Below are positions 1 to 12,000 of a stretch of DNA of 64,000 bases, piece after piece; position 1 is the first letter of the stretch; the number at the start of each line of letters is the position of its first letter. Both the position numbers and the translations under genes were made by a program. The notes beneath the pieces were generated by a model. The model was not told where the DNA came from. It saw only the letters and a program-made list of their open reading frames with translations, and did no database searches. Location: the NCBI RefSeq assembly GCF_000471905.2, contig NW_006498507.1, positions 7,350,623-7,414,622 of the forward strand. The letters are read 5' to 3'. Origin of the DNA: Amborella trichopoda. Lineage: Eukaryota > Streptophyta > Magnoliopsida > Amborellales > Amborellaceae.

Positions 1-134
1 GGTGCTATTGGTGGTATTAGAAGATTTTTGACTTGATTCGTAGCTCGATTGAGGTAACCAACATCGAAGATCAGAGATTGGGTAGAAAACGTCAGTCTGT
101 AATTTTTATTTGAGTTTTATTTTTCCAATTTGAG

Positions 135-2696
135 ATGTCTTCTGTGGGGTCTACTAAGGATGGAGTTCCCGGATGGAAATATTGTGTTAACCCTGATAAG
201 AATGACAAAAATAAAATTATGTGCAATTTTTTTAGACATGTTTCTAATGTCGGCATAAATAGATTTAAGAAACATGTTGCCGGTATTAGAGGTGATGTTG
301 TCCCATGTAAGAAAGTCCCAGATCTTGTAAAGAAAGAAATTTTGGAATACATTAAAGTTGAAAAGAGTAAAAAAATTGCAAACAAAAAAGAATATAGCAG
401 AATTAAAGTCAAGGATCTATATTTTTTATGATAATATTGACACCGAAGAAGAGGATGAAGATGGGGAAGAAGAGGTAGCCATAGTTGGTACTCAGAGCTC
501 TAAGACCAAGAGAGCTTTTGGGTCTAAGAAGACTCGTACGAAGGGCCTATAGATAGTTTTTTTACATCTAGTCTAGAGACAATAATTGAGAAAAGCAAGG
601 GAGGAAAGGGGAAAAAAACAAGTGACAATTGAAAATAGGTTTAAGAAGGAAGATAGAGCCAGGGTGATTCAGCATATTGCTTGGTGGTTTTACCATGCGG
701 GCATTTCTTTTAACACTGCTCGCTTGAATAGCTTCCATACAATGTTGGAAGCAATTGGGCAATTTGGGCCAGGTTTGAAAGCTCTAACTCCTTATGAGAT
801 TGGAGAGCCACTATTGAAGAAAGAAATCAAGTACACTAACGAATATCTCAAGACTCATAAGGAGGGATGGGCTAAATTTGGGGTTTATTTAATGACTGAT
901 ATGTGGAGTGATAGGAAGAGGAGTAACATGAATTTGTTAGTAAATTGTCCCACGGGTACAGTTTTTTTGCTCAACTGATGCTTCCAATGATGTTCATGAT
1001 GTGCAGTATATATTTTCTTTCATTGATAAAGGCATTGAGAAGGTTGGGGAGGAACTTGTAATACAAGTGGTCACAGATAATGCTGCTCCCAAGCTAGCTG
1101 CAGGTCATTTGCTTCGACAGAAGAGGCTTCTCATATTTTGGACTCCTTGCACTGCACATTGCGTAGTTCTTATGCTTGAGACAATTGGTGAATTGCCTAC
1201 TATTAAAAGAATTATTTTTAAGGCTAAAGAGGTTACAATCTTTATATACAATCACATACTTACCCTTAGCATGATGCACAAGTTTACAAAAAAGAGAGAG
1301 CTAGTGAGGCCTAGGGTCACTAGATTTTCCACTGCCTACCTTAGTCTACAAAGCATGTATAAGAGAAGGATCGCATTAAGGTCTATGTTTGCTTCAGAGG
1401 AGTGGAGTAGGTGAAGTGGTCTAGAGATGCCAAGGGAAAGAAGGCACGAGATATTGGTCTTTCGAAATATTTTTGGTATGAGGTGAAGCATGCTATATTA
1501 GTATTTCTTCCCTTGGTGAAGGTCTTGCGCTTAGTTGATGCTGATAAGCCCTCCATAGGCTTTATATATGATGCAATGGAAAGGGCTTAGAATGAGATTG
1601 CAGAGAATTAGGGCAATGATGCAGCGACGTATGCCCCGATTTGGGTGATTATAGATGACAAATGGGATAGGCAGCTCCATAGACCATTGCATGCAGCGCG
1701 GTACTACTTGAATCCCAAATTCTTTTATGCAGATGCAGATATTGAGTCAAAAGGGGTAATTATGGATGGTTTTAATAGGTGCTTAATAAATTAGTTCTTG
1801 ATCCACATATCCAACATAAGATATCAACTGAAGAGCTAATTTCGTACAAGTGTTCTTTGATGTCATTTGGGAAAGATATGGCATTAAGACAAAGAAACAA
1901 AGACGAACCACGAACCAGGTAGTATTCTTTTGACTTTTGTTTTATAAAATATAAATTTATAATTTCTTTCAAGTTCTGATAATGTTAAATACTTAAATTA
2001 TTTATAAAGGTTGCCCACATATTGCAGCCCAAAGGTGGAGACAACATGGGAGTAGAGCTCCAAACCTCCAAAAGATGGCTATACGGATCTTGAGTTTTAC
2101 AACTACCTCTTCTGGTTGTGAGCACAATTGAAGTTCGTTTGAGATGGTATTTTACAATTTTACAATTTTAAATGCTTCTTTTGTTTATAAGTTCCTTTGT
2201 AATATAGATTCATAAAAGGTAAGAAGATCATAGACTCATAGTAGTTACCTATGCATTATTTTTCCTTATAGGTGCATACAAAGAGAAGAAACAGGCTTGA
2301 GCAAAAGAAGCTCAATGACTTGGTTTTTGTCAGAGAGAACCAAAGGCTCAAGGAGAAGAAAAACCAGTCAAAGAAGGACCCTATCTCTTCGAAAGACATG
2401 GAAAATGCTTCAGATTGGCTAGTTAGTGACCCTGATACTGAGGAGGTCTTCCCTGGGGAGGGTTTGACATGGGAAATGGTCAAGGAGGCTTCGAGGCAAG
2501 CTTCTGATCCTAGGAGGGCCACTTGAGCAACTTCTTCTGTTGGTACTTCACGGAGGGAGATAAAGGAAGAGGAGGCAGATTCAGAAGAATCTCTGAAGAA
2601 GAGGAATATGTTGAAGAGGGTGATGATTCTGATGATGACAGCCTCAATTCTGATGCAAATGAAAACAATGAAGATGATGATTCTGATTCTTATTGA
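135..2696 (+). pseudogene. Decayed hAT-superfamily transposase (BED finger, DUF659, hATC dimerisation)
   Basis: Remnant of an autonomous hAT DNA transposon. From an ATG at 135 the reading shows a BED-type zinc finger region (PGWKYC, then CNFF where the family has CxxC, so the second Cys is lost, then RFKKHVAGIRGDV). Next is a DUF659-like part at about 586-978 (WWFYHAGISFNTA, GEPLLKKEI), then a middle catalytic part at 1001-1414 (VTDNAAP, CTAHC). The C-terminal dimerisation region is split by a small intron (GT at 2147, AG at 2270-2271) and resumes with KRRNRLEQKKLNDLVFV. An acidic tail ends at the stop at 2694-2696. In-frame stops and frameshifts occur near 1412, 1588, 1609, in the SGCEHN segment before 2146 (a stop where Trp is expected) and at 2524. 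The element is therefore inactive. I did not identify terminal inverted repeats; the 5' end may lie outside the window. Confidence 0.85.
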
Positions 2697-3250
2697 TGTC
2701 TTGATTGTCTTCTCTCTTCTTTTGTAGTAACTTTATTGCACCATATTGGTTTGGGCTTTAGACTTTTAGACGATTTTTATTTAGTTATGTGGTTCGTAAT
2801 TTTTTTGCCTTTTTAGACTATTTCGTTGTGTGGTTTACTGGTTTTTAATAGTTTTGGAAGTCAGTTTGTTGAAGACTTGGAGAGTTGGAGACTTGGACGT
2901 TATTATGGTTTATTTTATGGATATGGAATATGGAGAATATGAGAGTTGGAGACCTTACAAGCCTATTAGACTTTCAAATGTTTTGTATGGTTTGAAATTT
3001 TGAATAAGTTTATTCTCAACCTGATTACCTGAGAGGCTGAGACATGTGATATGTTTGTATATAAAAACGTATGTTGCGAACTTGCGATATTTTCAAATGG
3101 AATGAATAACAGAATTTGACACAAATATTTGCATATATGTGCATTTGGATAGCAAATATATAAAAAAACTAAGTATTTGCACCACAGGGCGCCCGAGGTT
3201 CTGGCGCCCACCTAGGACGCCTAGCATTTTTTGAAACCTTGATTTATTGA
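2697..3250. other. Intergenic, no gene seen
   Basis: AT-rich DNA downstream of the hAT remnant, probably its 3' non-coding part followed by flanking DNA. I see no coding signal, RNA gene or clear repeat structure. Confidence 0.5.
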
Positions 3251-3259
3251 GTCACAAAA

Positions 3260-3900
3260 ACCTGGTCCATGGGACAAATAGACCATATTGTTGCCACGAG
3301 GGTTGAGTGTAATCCCCTAGTCAAGGTCGGCATGTGTGGTCCTGTGGTTGATATAGAGCCTGGGCACTTGTGGACTTTGTATTGTCCTTCTGTGACAGTG
3401 TATGGGCTTTATGTGGACATTAGCCAACCTACAGCATGTGCATATAATACACACATTTAGGAAGCCACCCTTTCTGGGTGACCCAACATGTATGAGACAT
3501 GCACAGGTGCTTGAGAGAGGATCCCCACATGATGCTCGAGTACATGTCCATGGGGGTGCACCTACAATCTACTTGAATCCTAGAATCCAACTACCTATTG
3601 GTTGACTCTGATGGATCAAGCATGAGCCACGGCTTAAGACCATGGATCTTGGGTTTCGTTGGGCCAATTTAAGAAAGCGATCAAGGGTTCCATAGTAAGC
3701 CGAGTGGATCACCCCATGTGTTCAAAATTTGATTCCTAAAGGTACCTAATTTCCCTCCAGATATTTTTTGGAAGTCCAAACCATTTCAAAATGATAAACC
3801 AACTTAAAAATGATTTTTTGTAATTTTTGGGTTTTTTTAAGCCTAAAATGGAATAGAATTTTTTTAAAAAAATAATGACAATTAAGGACACATGAACCAA
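3260..3900 (+). repeat. Diverged copy of repeat family R1
   Basis: The part around 3590-3720 (a sequence like TTGGTTGACTCTGATG, then CATGAGCCA, CCATGGATC and TTCCATAGTAAG) follows the same order of short blocks as 20500-20620, which belongs to a better-preserved copy of R1. The two other copies lie in the large U2A' intron. The left half of this copy is only weakly similar. Family type is unknown; it may be a long terminal repeat. Confidence 0.45.
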
Positions 3901-3904
3901 AACA

Positions 3905-4275
3905 TCATCATCATCATTATCAAAGCTTTTCCCAACTAATTGGGGTCAGTTACACGAATCCTAGTCTGTCATTCTGCTTTATTAAGAGTCATAACCTTAG
4001 TGAGGCTATAAGTGCCCATATATTTTTTCACTACTTTCAACCATGTCCTTTTGGGTCTACCCCTTACCCTTTTTGAGCTTTCCACTTGAACTAACTCACA
4101 CCTCTTAAATCTACCTAAGTCTACTTTATCTCATCTTATTGCCTATTGGTGCCACACCTAAATTATCCCAAATATATTCATTTTGAATTCTATCCCTTCT
4201 TATCTTTCCATTCATCCATCTCAACATCCTCATCTCAACTACAGTCATTCTATGGGTATATTGTTTCTAGACCCA
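3905..4275 (-). mobile_element. RTE-clade LINE, 3' end fragment
   Basis: Read on the minus strand, this is the end of an RTE reverse-transcriptase ORF and its tail. Degenerate codons fit the family ending (A-x-D-R-A-E-W, then R-I-x-V-T-D-P-N, then LG) and run into a (GAT)n tail, which appears as CATCATCATCATCATTATC at the left edge on the plus strand. Similar fragments occur at 7.7, 9.5, 24.7, 31.8, 36.1 and 50.7 kb. It is 5'-truncated and non-coding. Confidence 0.7.
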
Positions 4276-5440
4276 TAATATAAGGGCCTAAATGGTCCAT
4301 AGGACCCAGGCCACACGTGGGCCTCACTTCACTACCACATGTGGGTGACACAAGGGTAACATTATCACCATGAAGGGCATGTAGCAATGGGCTTGTTTGT
4401 TAGCCCACATGAGTTCACTTGTTCTTATTGGTCACTCTATTTTGCACGTGACTGTTTCAATTTTGCACATGGGTGAATCTTCTACAAGTGGCATAGTGGG
4501 AAAATTAAAAGCCCACTTGCATGACACTTCTCACACTCTCATTTGTCCCATATACACCCCATGTGCAAATTAGCTAGGGTAATAAAGAATCTCTCGTTAT
4601 TTCTCTCATTTCACTTGAAGAAAATCCAGAAGGGGCACGCACCTCTCAATTTTAATCTCTCTCTAGATCAAAGAAAATTGATGACGGACAAATTGGACTG
4701 TGGAAAATGTGAATTTTGATTTGAAATGAAAATTGAATTGAAAATTGAAAATTGACAAGTGACGATTGAGATTGGAGGGAAATCTGGAATTGAAATTTGA
4801 AGTTGGGAATAATGTATTAAATCTCACTCCTAGATCTATGATAGGTAGTCTAGAAATGAATGGCTTAGAGGAAAGCCTCCCTTCACCTCAAAGATATCCA
4901 AGATCAATGGTCCAAATTAATCCTCCAATGAGCCTTCTACACACTCTCCCACGAAACCTCTACATAGGGATGCCCTCGTCCCATTTTCTCACTCAATTCC
5001 ATTGCAAAGTTACTATGCCAAACTATAGAGAGAGAACCAAAGAGAGGCAGGCCCCACCTAGAAAGAGAGAGTAGTTCATTGCCTTGACCATACCCCATCG
5101 CCATGAGCACCCAGCCTAGGCCAAATCTCTAACCTTGCCCCTTTGCCCATACAAACCTATTGTTCAACTATGGCTCAACTCTTCACCAATGGAGCTAAAA
5201 TTTATCTTCGATGCTCTGGATATAACTGAGTTTACTCATTCACAGTAAGGTATTCCATATCTCTCTAAGCCATAAGTTCAATTTGTTGAGCAATTACCAT
5301 GCCTACTTGAATGCTTATGTATAGGGCCTAATATGAGCCCACTTTGGCCAAGTTTTTCCCATGTACCACCTAGTTCTTCAAAACTCATCTTATGATCATG
5401 AAATCAACCCCATTGGAGTGTCATTAATTGCATAATGATC
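4276..5440. other. Intergenic, no gene recognised
   Basis: Contains an open stretch near 4766-5074 with no recognisable domain. The pyrimidine-rich part at 4520-4620 resembles the end of an LTR, but I could not pair it with a second copy. Nothing firm can be called. Confidence 0.4.
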
Positions 5441-5701
5441 TCATTTGGATTGCTTCCCAATTTGGAGGATTAAAACAACCCGATCACTTGTGCTTTTGGT
5501 GTGGAGATCCAGAATGGGGTGTGGTTTGAGCCCCGAGGAGGCAATCCTGAACAATTCTTATGAGAATTGGCTTTCCCATGGTTTGTCTTTGTTGCACACG
5601 GTGGTTGAATCCTTGCAAAGTGGAAGGTTGTATTTCAGCAGTGGAAGTTGTAATTGTAAAGTGTTTGATGTAACACTCAATGAAAGTAGTGTTGTATTTT
5701 T

Positions 5702-5749
5702 CAAAGTGTCCACTATATTGTATTTCAAAGTGTCCATTATATTGTATTT
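5702..5749. repeat. 24-bp tandem duplication
   Basis: Two adjacent 24-bp units beginning CAAAGTGTCCA (5702-5725 and 5726-5749), differing at one base. The local sequence is non-coding. Confidence 0.85.
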
Positions 5750-5879
5750 CTACAACCTTCACTTGTTCAAATGTATGGAAATGTGTATGGGGCTATATTG
5801 AGGTCTTTTTGGCCCTCATTTTGAGTTGTAAATCAGGTTGGAAAGTGTTTGTATTAGTCCTATTGAAATTTTGATTCAA

Positions 5880-7200
5880 AACTATATCTAAAGATGTGTA
5901 AAAACCACTTGCATTTGAAATTTTAAAGCGTAAGTAACAAGGGAGTGGTCTCTACACCTAACAAGCCCAAAACTAGCCTCTACCGAATTGCACTGATGCA
6001 ACGGCCCCAAGTAATGTTCCACCACCCTGGTCATCATCTCTCATGACCCCTTCAACACCTGCATCCCTTGGATTACCCCTTCAAACTTCTGTTCCAATTC
6101 AGCACAACAGTCATTGGGCGGCAGCAGCCAGGTACTAGACTTTCCTTCTCCGACACATTTTCCATTTGCAACTTCTACCCATTTGTTTCGAAATAGTTCA
6201 TTGTGTATCCCCACAATTATGGTTTAGTTCTTGCCCATGTTATGACCATGGTCTTAACTTGTTCTCTTCTTCGTTTTGAACATTGAAGCATCTACCATTC
6301 CACTCAATTCATGTCATCCGTAATATTGCAAGCTATTTCAGGCCCCCGTTTGCGCATAACACAAATATTTGGAATAACCACACCTCTGCACCTTAGCTGA
6401 GCAACATTAACACCTTATCAGTTAAGTGAAGCACTGTGTATTTGGAGGGGTAGGAATATGCCACACTTTGCTGGCCACAGCATATGTTTCAGAACATCGA
6501 ATATTCTGTACAAAAATTTTACAGAAAATCCCCTTTACTGCCCGGTCCGAAGTAAAAGGCAAGGCGTCCATGTAGTCTGATACCAGAAACTTTGTACCAC
6601 TTTGTACACTATTGCATTTGGATTCTAGGCAACCAAAAAGAGGCTGGGGTGCTCCGTAATAGTTTGCTGCCCAGTAACCTTCCCTTCTATTCCCTACCTG
6701 AATCTTAATATCCTGCACGTTCTGCCCGCAATTATTAAGTCCCTTTCATGCACCTGATAAATGTTCCTATCATACTGCATTTTCAGAAACCGATCTTCCC
6801 CGCCCTTATCATATTTATTCTCCACTGCCCGCATTTATCAAGTCCCTTCCATGCACCTGATAAATGTTCCTAGTATACTGCATTTTCACAAACCAATCTT
6901 CCCTGCCCTTGCCATATTTATTCTCCACCGTTCATACCCATAGGTAGCTGTTTGGTGACTCATCCTCCACCATTTAGCCAATGGTCCCTTATTTGTTTCT
7001 TGGATTCTTCAGATTCCCAGGCCCCCGACACACATAACTTGGAAAACGCATTTCTCATGAGGAAAACACCCCCACAATAACCATGCTCACAAAGGATACC
7101 TACATTAGGTGTGAGGCACTCTTTAACAACCAAATGCCTAACAGAAATCACAGGTGGGAGCTGAGCACAAGACTCATTCCCAAACATCTTATGTTATGGA
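5880..7200. other. Intergenic with a possible exon-like fragment and unrecognised open frames
   Basis: At about 5990-6135 the plus strand reads open with a Pro/Ser-rich composition (for example NVPPPWSSSLMTPSTPASLG) and then meets a GT. This looks like a stranded exon of an unknown protein. Minus-strand open frames at 6422-6718 (98 codons) and 6960-7187 (75 codons) show no family I recognise. No complete gene can be supported. Confidence 0.3.
6723..6928. repeat. 103-bp tandem duplication
   Basis: Two adjacent copies (6723-6825 and 6826-6928), each starting TGCCCGCA and ending ATTTATTCTCCAC, with scattered substitutions. The duplication creates an apparent short open frame at 6761-6943 that is not a gene. 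Confidence 0.85.
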
Positions 7201-7668
7201 TTAATGGATTTTCTTATGGAAATTTATGAAAAATCTCATTCCATTTTTATCATCAGAATTTTAGAAAGTCCCCTGTATTTTGTATTTTACACTCAAATCC
7301 ACTTTTTGAGAATGGATATTGTATTTTAGTTTTATTTTTTTCCAATACATCAGATTAAGCTCAAATTTGGGGCATCCATACTTCTTACTATTACAAACCT
7401 GCAAGAATTACAAGAAAAAATAACTTGAATAAAATAGAACGACCAAATTACCCCCAAAACCTGTAGAAATATTTTAGTCATTTCATATTATTGAATTATT
7501 TTTCAATAATATTTGCAAGTGTGTGATGGAGAGAAGTATGGACGCCCAAAATTTGCACTCAATCTGATGCATAGAAAATAAAATAAAATGCACTCTCAGA
7601 GAGTAGGAGTTGAGCGTAAAATAGAAATATAGGGGACTATTTTTAAATTTAGATAATAAAATTGGATT

Positions 7669-7907
7669 GATCTAATAAGGGTGAGGACCTTAAACTTTCC
7701 TTTAACCCGTCCCAAGCTCGGGTAAAGGAGGTGGGTTGCATTAGGTAGGCAGCCAAAGTAAAACTATGCCGCATCTTATCATGAATCTTGAACCTAGTCT
7801 TATTGAGGATATGGCCCCTAATAGAGCAGAATGGAGGAACATGATTCATGTAGCTGACCCCAAATAATTGGGATAAGGCTTGGATGTTGATGATGATGAT
7901 GATGATG
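7669..7907 (+). mobile_element. RTE-dependent SINE-like insertion with 18-bp target-site duplication
   Basis: A 239-bp insertion flanked by AGATAATAAAATTGGATT (7651-7668) and AGATAATAAAATGGGATT (7908-7925), which differ at one base. Its 3' half is the RTE LINE ending (ATAGAGCAGAATGG, then CTGACCCCAAATAATTGGG, then a (TGA)n tail at 7884-7907). The 5' half is unrelated to the LINE ORF and includes ACCCGTCCCAAGCTCGGG. This is the expected structure of a short non-autonomous element using RTE machinery. It lies just downstream of the U2A' gene. Confidence 0.7.
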
Positions 7908-8282
7908 AGATAATAAAATGGGATTCTCCAAAAATTTCCCTTTTTAAAATAGCACATTTTTTATCAAAACATAATCTCACATTCGTACAAATCAGTTCAA
8001 GGTTCGGAAGATCTAATGTCATGCATTAATGACATTGAATCATGTATTTCAGGGGAAGATCTTCTGACCAGCACAATCCATCTTTGAAATTGTACTATTT
8101 TGTTTGTTTAAGCTAAGCTCACAAACAAACAAATTTCATTAGAATAATAAATCTCTATGAACGTGCCAAAATAAATAAGTATAATATCATGATAACCAGA
8201 TACTAAATCCAGACATAGAGCAAGCTCTTCTTAAACCAATCTCTAACTACACATGGGATGGTGGATCTTACTAAGTCCTGGT

Positions 8283-8981
8283 TTAAAATGGAAACAATAC
8301 CTCTTCAATGGCTGTTGCATTATCGTTTTGTGGTTGACCACTATTATCTGTTTGCAGCTGATCAGCATCATCTTTGGGCACATCATTGACCTTCTCCTGA
8401 CCCTCTGTATCCATAGGGTCATCACTTTCTACATGCTCAGCAATTGTAGCTTTATCAACATCGGGAATTTTTAGATCTGCCGGGAGCTGGCCAGACTTCA
8501 ATGCCTGTCAAACATACCAAAATAAGAGAAACAGGTCACATTTTGATCAAGCACACCATGTGTTGTAAGAAAACTTCACAGCAAACATAAATTGAAGAAT
8601 TTAAACAAGGACATCATTTTCTGTTGGATGCTAAAACTAAAAAAGAAACATATCTAAATAAAAAGTCAGAACTACATTTAGCAGCAAAAGGACGCACCTT
8701 TTCGAGTCGTGCAACCTCTTCCAATGTTTGGGAATTCACAATTGCAGCCTACACAGTAATCAGAGATCAAAAATATAATGAACTCCAGTTGAAGAATAAG
8801 CATCATCGACATGCATCCTAGGTATCCCAAAACTTCTTGGTATGCACATGCGCAAAAGCACAAAAACAATATTAAAACAAAACTCACTAAGGTATCCCAT
8901 TTTAGGTATTGAATTTTGGATCTATACTAGAGGAACTCCTGCTTAATTACACAAATGGATTTATGCTAAAGGATCTCTCTC

Positions 8982-9031
<50 letters not shown>

Positions 9032-12000
9032 GGGAGGGCACAAAACATTCCAGCAGAGGATAATCTTCAGTCCAAACCCATTGGCACAACCACTGCATTT
9101 TGTTAGAGAACCCCACATTGTTATTTCCTTCCACCCATTGGCACAACCACTGCATTTTGTTATGAATAGAAACAAGCTTGGCATAGTTAACCATTTACTG
9201 TAAACCAATCCCATAGCTGAGCCACATGATGTAATGCACATAGCCCCGTATATGGTTATTGGGATGTCCCAACCTAGTTGGTGATCCTGCTCTAAAATCT
9301 TGCATGGCGCTCCCGGAAGGGATTCTCAAAGGATATCAATTTTCAAATTTTGGGATCTCATTCCCCACCTTAAAGACTAAGATAACAACCAAACTGACCA
9401 GCTAGCAATGCAATCATGCTTTTAAAATAGTTGCCTTGTTTGTTAGTTATAAATATAAATAAAGATATCCCTACTTTAAAAAATATTTAAAGTCACACTC
9501 TGCTGATAATCCATGAAAATTGAAAGATTAAGAAAGATGTCGTGTATAGAATTAGAGCTGGATGGACAAAGTGGAGATGAGCTTCTGGAATCTTACGTGA
9601 TTGGCGCAAAGCAATGAAACTAAAGAGGAAGTTCTATAGGGCAGTTATAAGACCAGTCATTTTTTATGAGACAGAATGTTGGGTGGTCCATAAACAACAT
9701 ATCCATCGAATGAAGAATAGCTGAGATAAGGATGTTGAGATGGATGAGTAGCAAGACAAGAAAGAATAGAATTCAGAATGAATACAACCAAGGGAACTTA
9801 GCAATGGCTCCAATAGGCAATAAGATGAGGGAAAATAGAGAGGTGGTCTGGCCATGTGCAGTGTCGACCTAGAACAGTACCAGTTAGGAAGGAAAATTTC
9901 GTCCAAGTGGAACACTCTAAAAGGGCAAAGGGAAGCCCCAAAGGACATGGATGAAAGTAGTGAGAAGCGATATGGTGACTTACGTCTGACTGTGGTTATG
10001 GCCCTTGATAGAACAGAATGGCAAAACAGAATTGGTATAGCTAACCACAACTAGTTGGGATAAGGCCCAGATGATGATGATGATAATATTGTCGTAGACT
10101 CTATGCACTCTTTAATTTTGGGAACAAGATCCCTAAAAGGTTGGGATCAAGAACTCTAACATGATCAATTTGTGGATATTGATCCCAACCCTTTGAGATC
10201 TCGATCCCTAGCATATGTGTTGTACAGAAGGCACAACCAGCCAAAGGAATCTTCTAGTTTTTCATGATCCCTAGCTCCACATCTCTATGCAGCTCCCGAT
10301 CCAACAACTATGCCCCATACTACAACGCCCACGACAACAGTAATTCAAAAAAGTAACACCAATTACCTTTATAAGCATATGGCACTAACTGTTCAAATAT
10401 GGACAGGGACAAAAAGAATCATTTGTACAATGAAAATAACGAAAACCTCCTAATTAAGTTTGGGGTTGTTAACTACAAAGCCATTGTGGGCAGCACATTC
10501 CTTCACTAAGGCATCAGCTGTAGGGGTTTGTGGCCTTTAAAGGCCGTGAGAGCATGTAGATAAAGAATTATAGTGGATTATGCACATTAGTGGGAGTGAG
10601 TGTATTGGTTGACTGACCTAGGGTTATGTTGGGTTTTGTGGCCTTTAAAGGCATAGAGAGCTTTTAAAAATGATATTTTATAGTGGAATATGCACTTCAG
10701 TGGGAGTGTAGGTGTTGACTAACCAAGGGTTGGGCGGTTTATGGCCCTGGTCATGTCCAAAACCCTAACCCCTGGGAATGTGGCACAACCAAAAAGAGTT
10801 TGCAATGGGTCATCCCTTGTTGAGGTCAGAGAGATGCCCACGGATGATGTTTGTACGCTAAGGAGAACTGTTTGGTCTCTTGTGTGCGGTTGTAGGCCTG
10901 TGAGAGCAAGGGCCAAAGCCTCAACAAACTTTCGCACAGCATGTACACATGACAGCCGAATTGCTGAGAAGCAGTCCTATAGAAGGACACGTGTACATGT
11001 GCATGGAGAGAGCCCCATTTTGCACTGCAGTGACAGGTGCTAGACTTGCTCTTAAAGGGGAGAAATTGTAATCCACATTCCAAAGTCATGATTTCCCTGT
11101 TTTTTTTTTTTTTGATAAAGTTAACTTTTGTCTTGCTGTGAGAGTGACATGACACATAAAGGGTATTCGAGAGTACCCACAATTCAGGTCTCTCAGTCAA
11201 AAAATTGGTCAAAAGACCTTATACAAAAAATTGGGGCTTATAGAATTGCCCGATTACAATGGATGTACTGGATCGTGAGTAAAGAAGTGTACGCCTACTG
11301 TGGTCCAAAGCAAAAAAGGAGATTGACCGGCGGCTACTATAGAACTACAATAAGTGTGAATAAGCAAAGGTACACCCACAATGGTCCAAAGCAAGAAATG
11401 GACCGGCAGCTTCTATTGAACAACTGCAACCCAAAAAAATACTCGTCTAGGCCAGGCCTTCTCCTAGAGCCCTAGCTTTGTCTTTCGCCAGAAGATTGAC
11501 GAACTCGTTGGACGTCCTTCAAATATGCTTCCAAGAGACGACCATATCCTTGCAAGTGTAAGCAATCTCATCAAATATAGAGGATAAGTACCACGGAGGT
11601 GGTGTGGTCCCGGCTGCACAGGAAATAATATTTTGAGCATCTCCTTCCACACAAAGGTGTGATCCCCAAGTACGGTTGAAGCGTTTAATCCCCAAAAGTA
11701 GCGCCATGGCTCAGCGAACTGAGAGTCATCATGGCCTAAGTGCTCGGAATAAGTGAGCAGGATGTTGCGTTGATGGTCGCAGAAGACTCCACCGGCTCCC
11801 GCTGGGCCAAGGTTCCCCAGAGAGCAACCAACGAAGTTAAGTTTGATGGTGCCTTCTAGAGGGGCCAACCAGTTGTTGGGTCTTTGAATCTTTTGTGGTT
11901 GGAGGTGGAGGATGTTTTCCCATTGGCTGAGGAAGGTATTTGCCGATATCCCAGAGAAGGCCCTATGGTTGGAGGCCCAAAAGATTACTAAAGAAGTAAT

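Noticed and set aside
8966..9241. Minus-strand open frame with an Arg-Glu run
   Set aside because: Created by the CT microsatellite and a short direct repeat inside U2A' intron 5.
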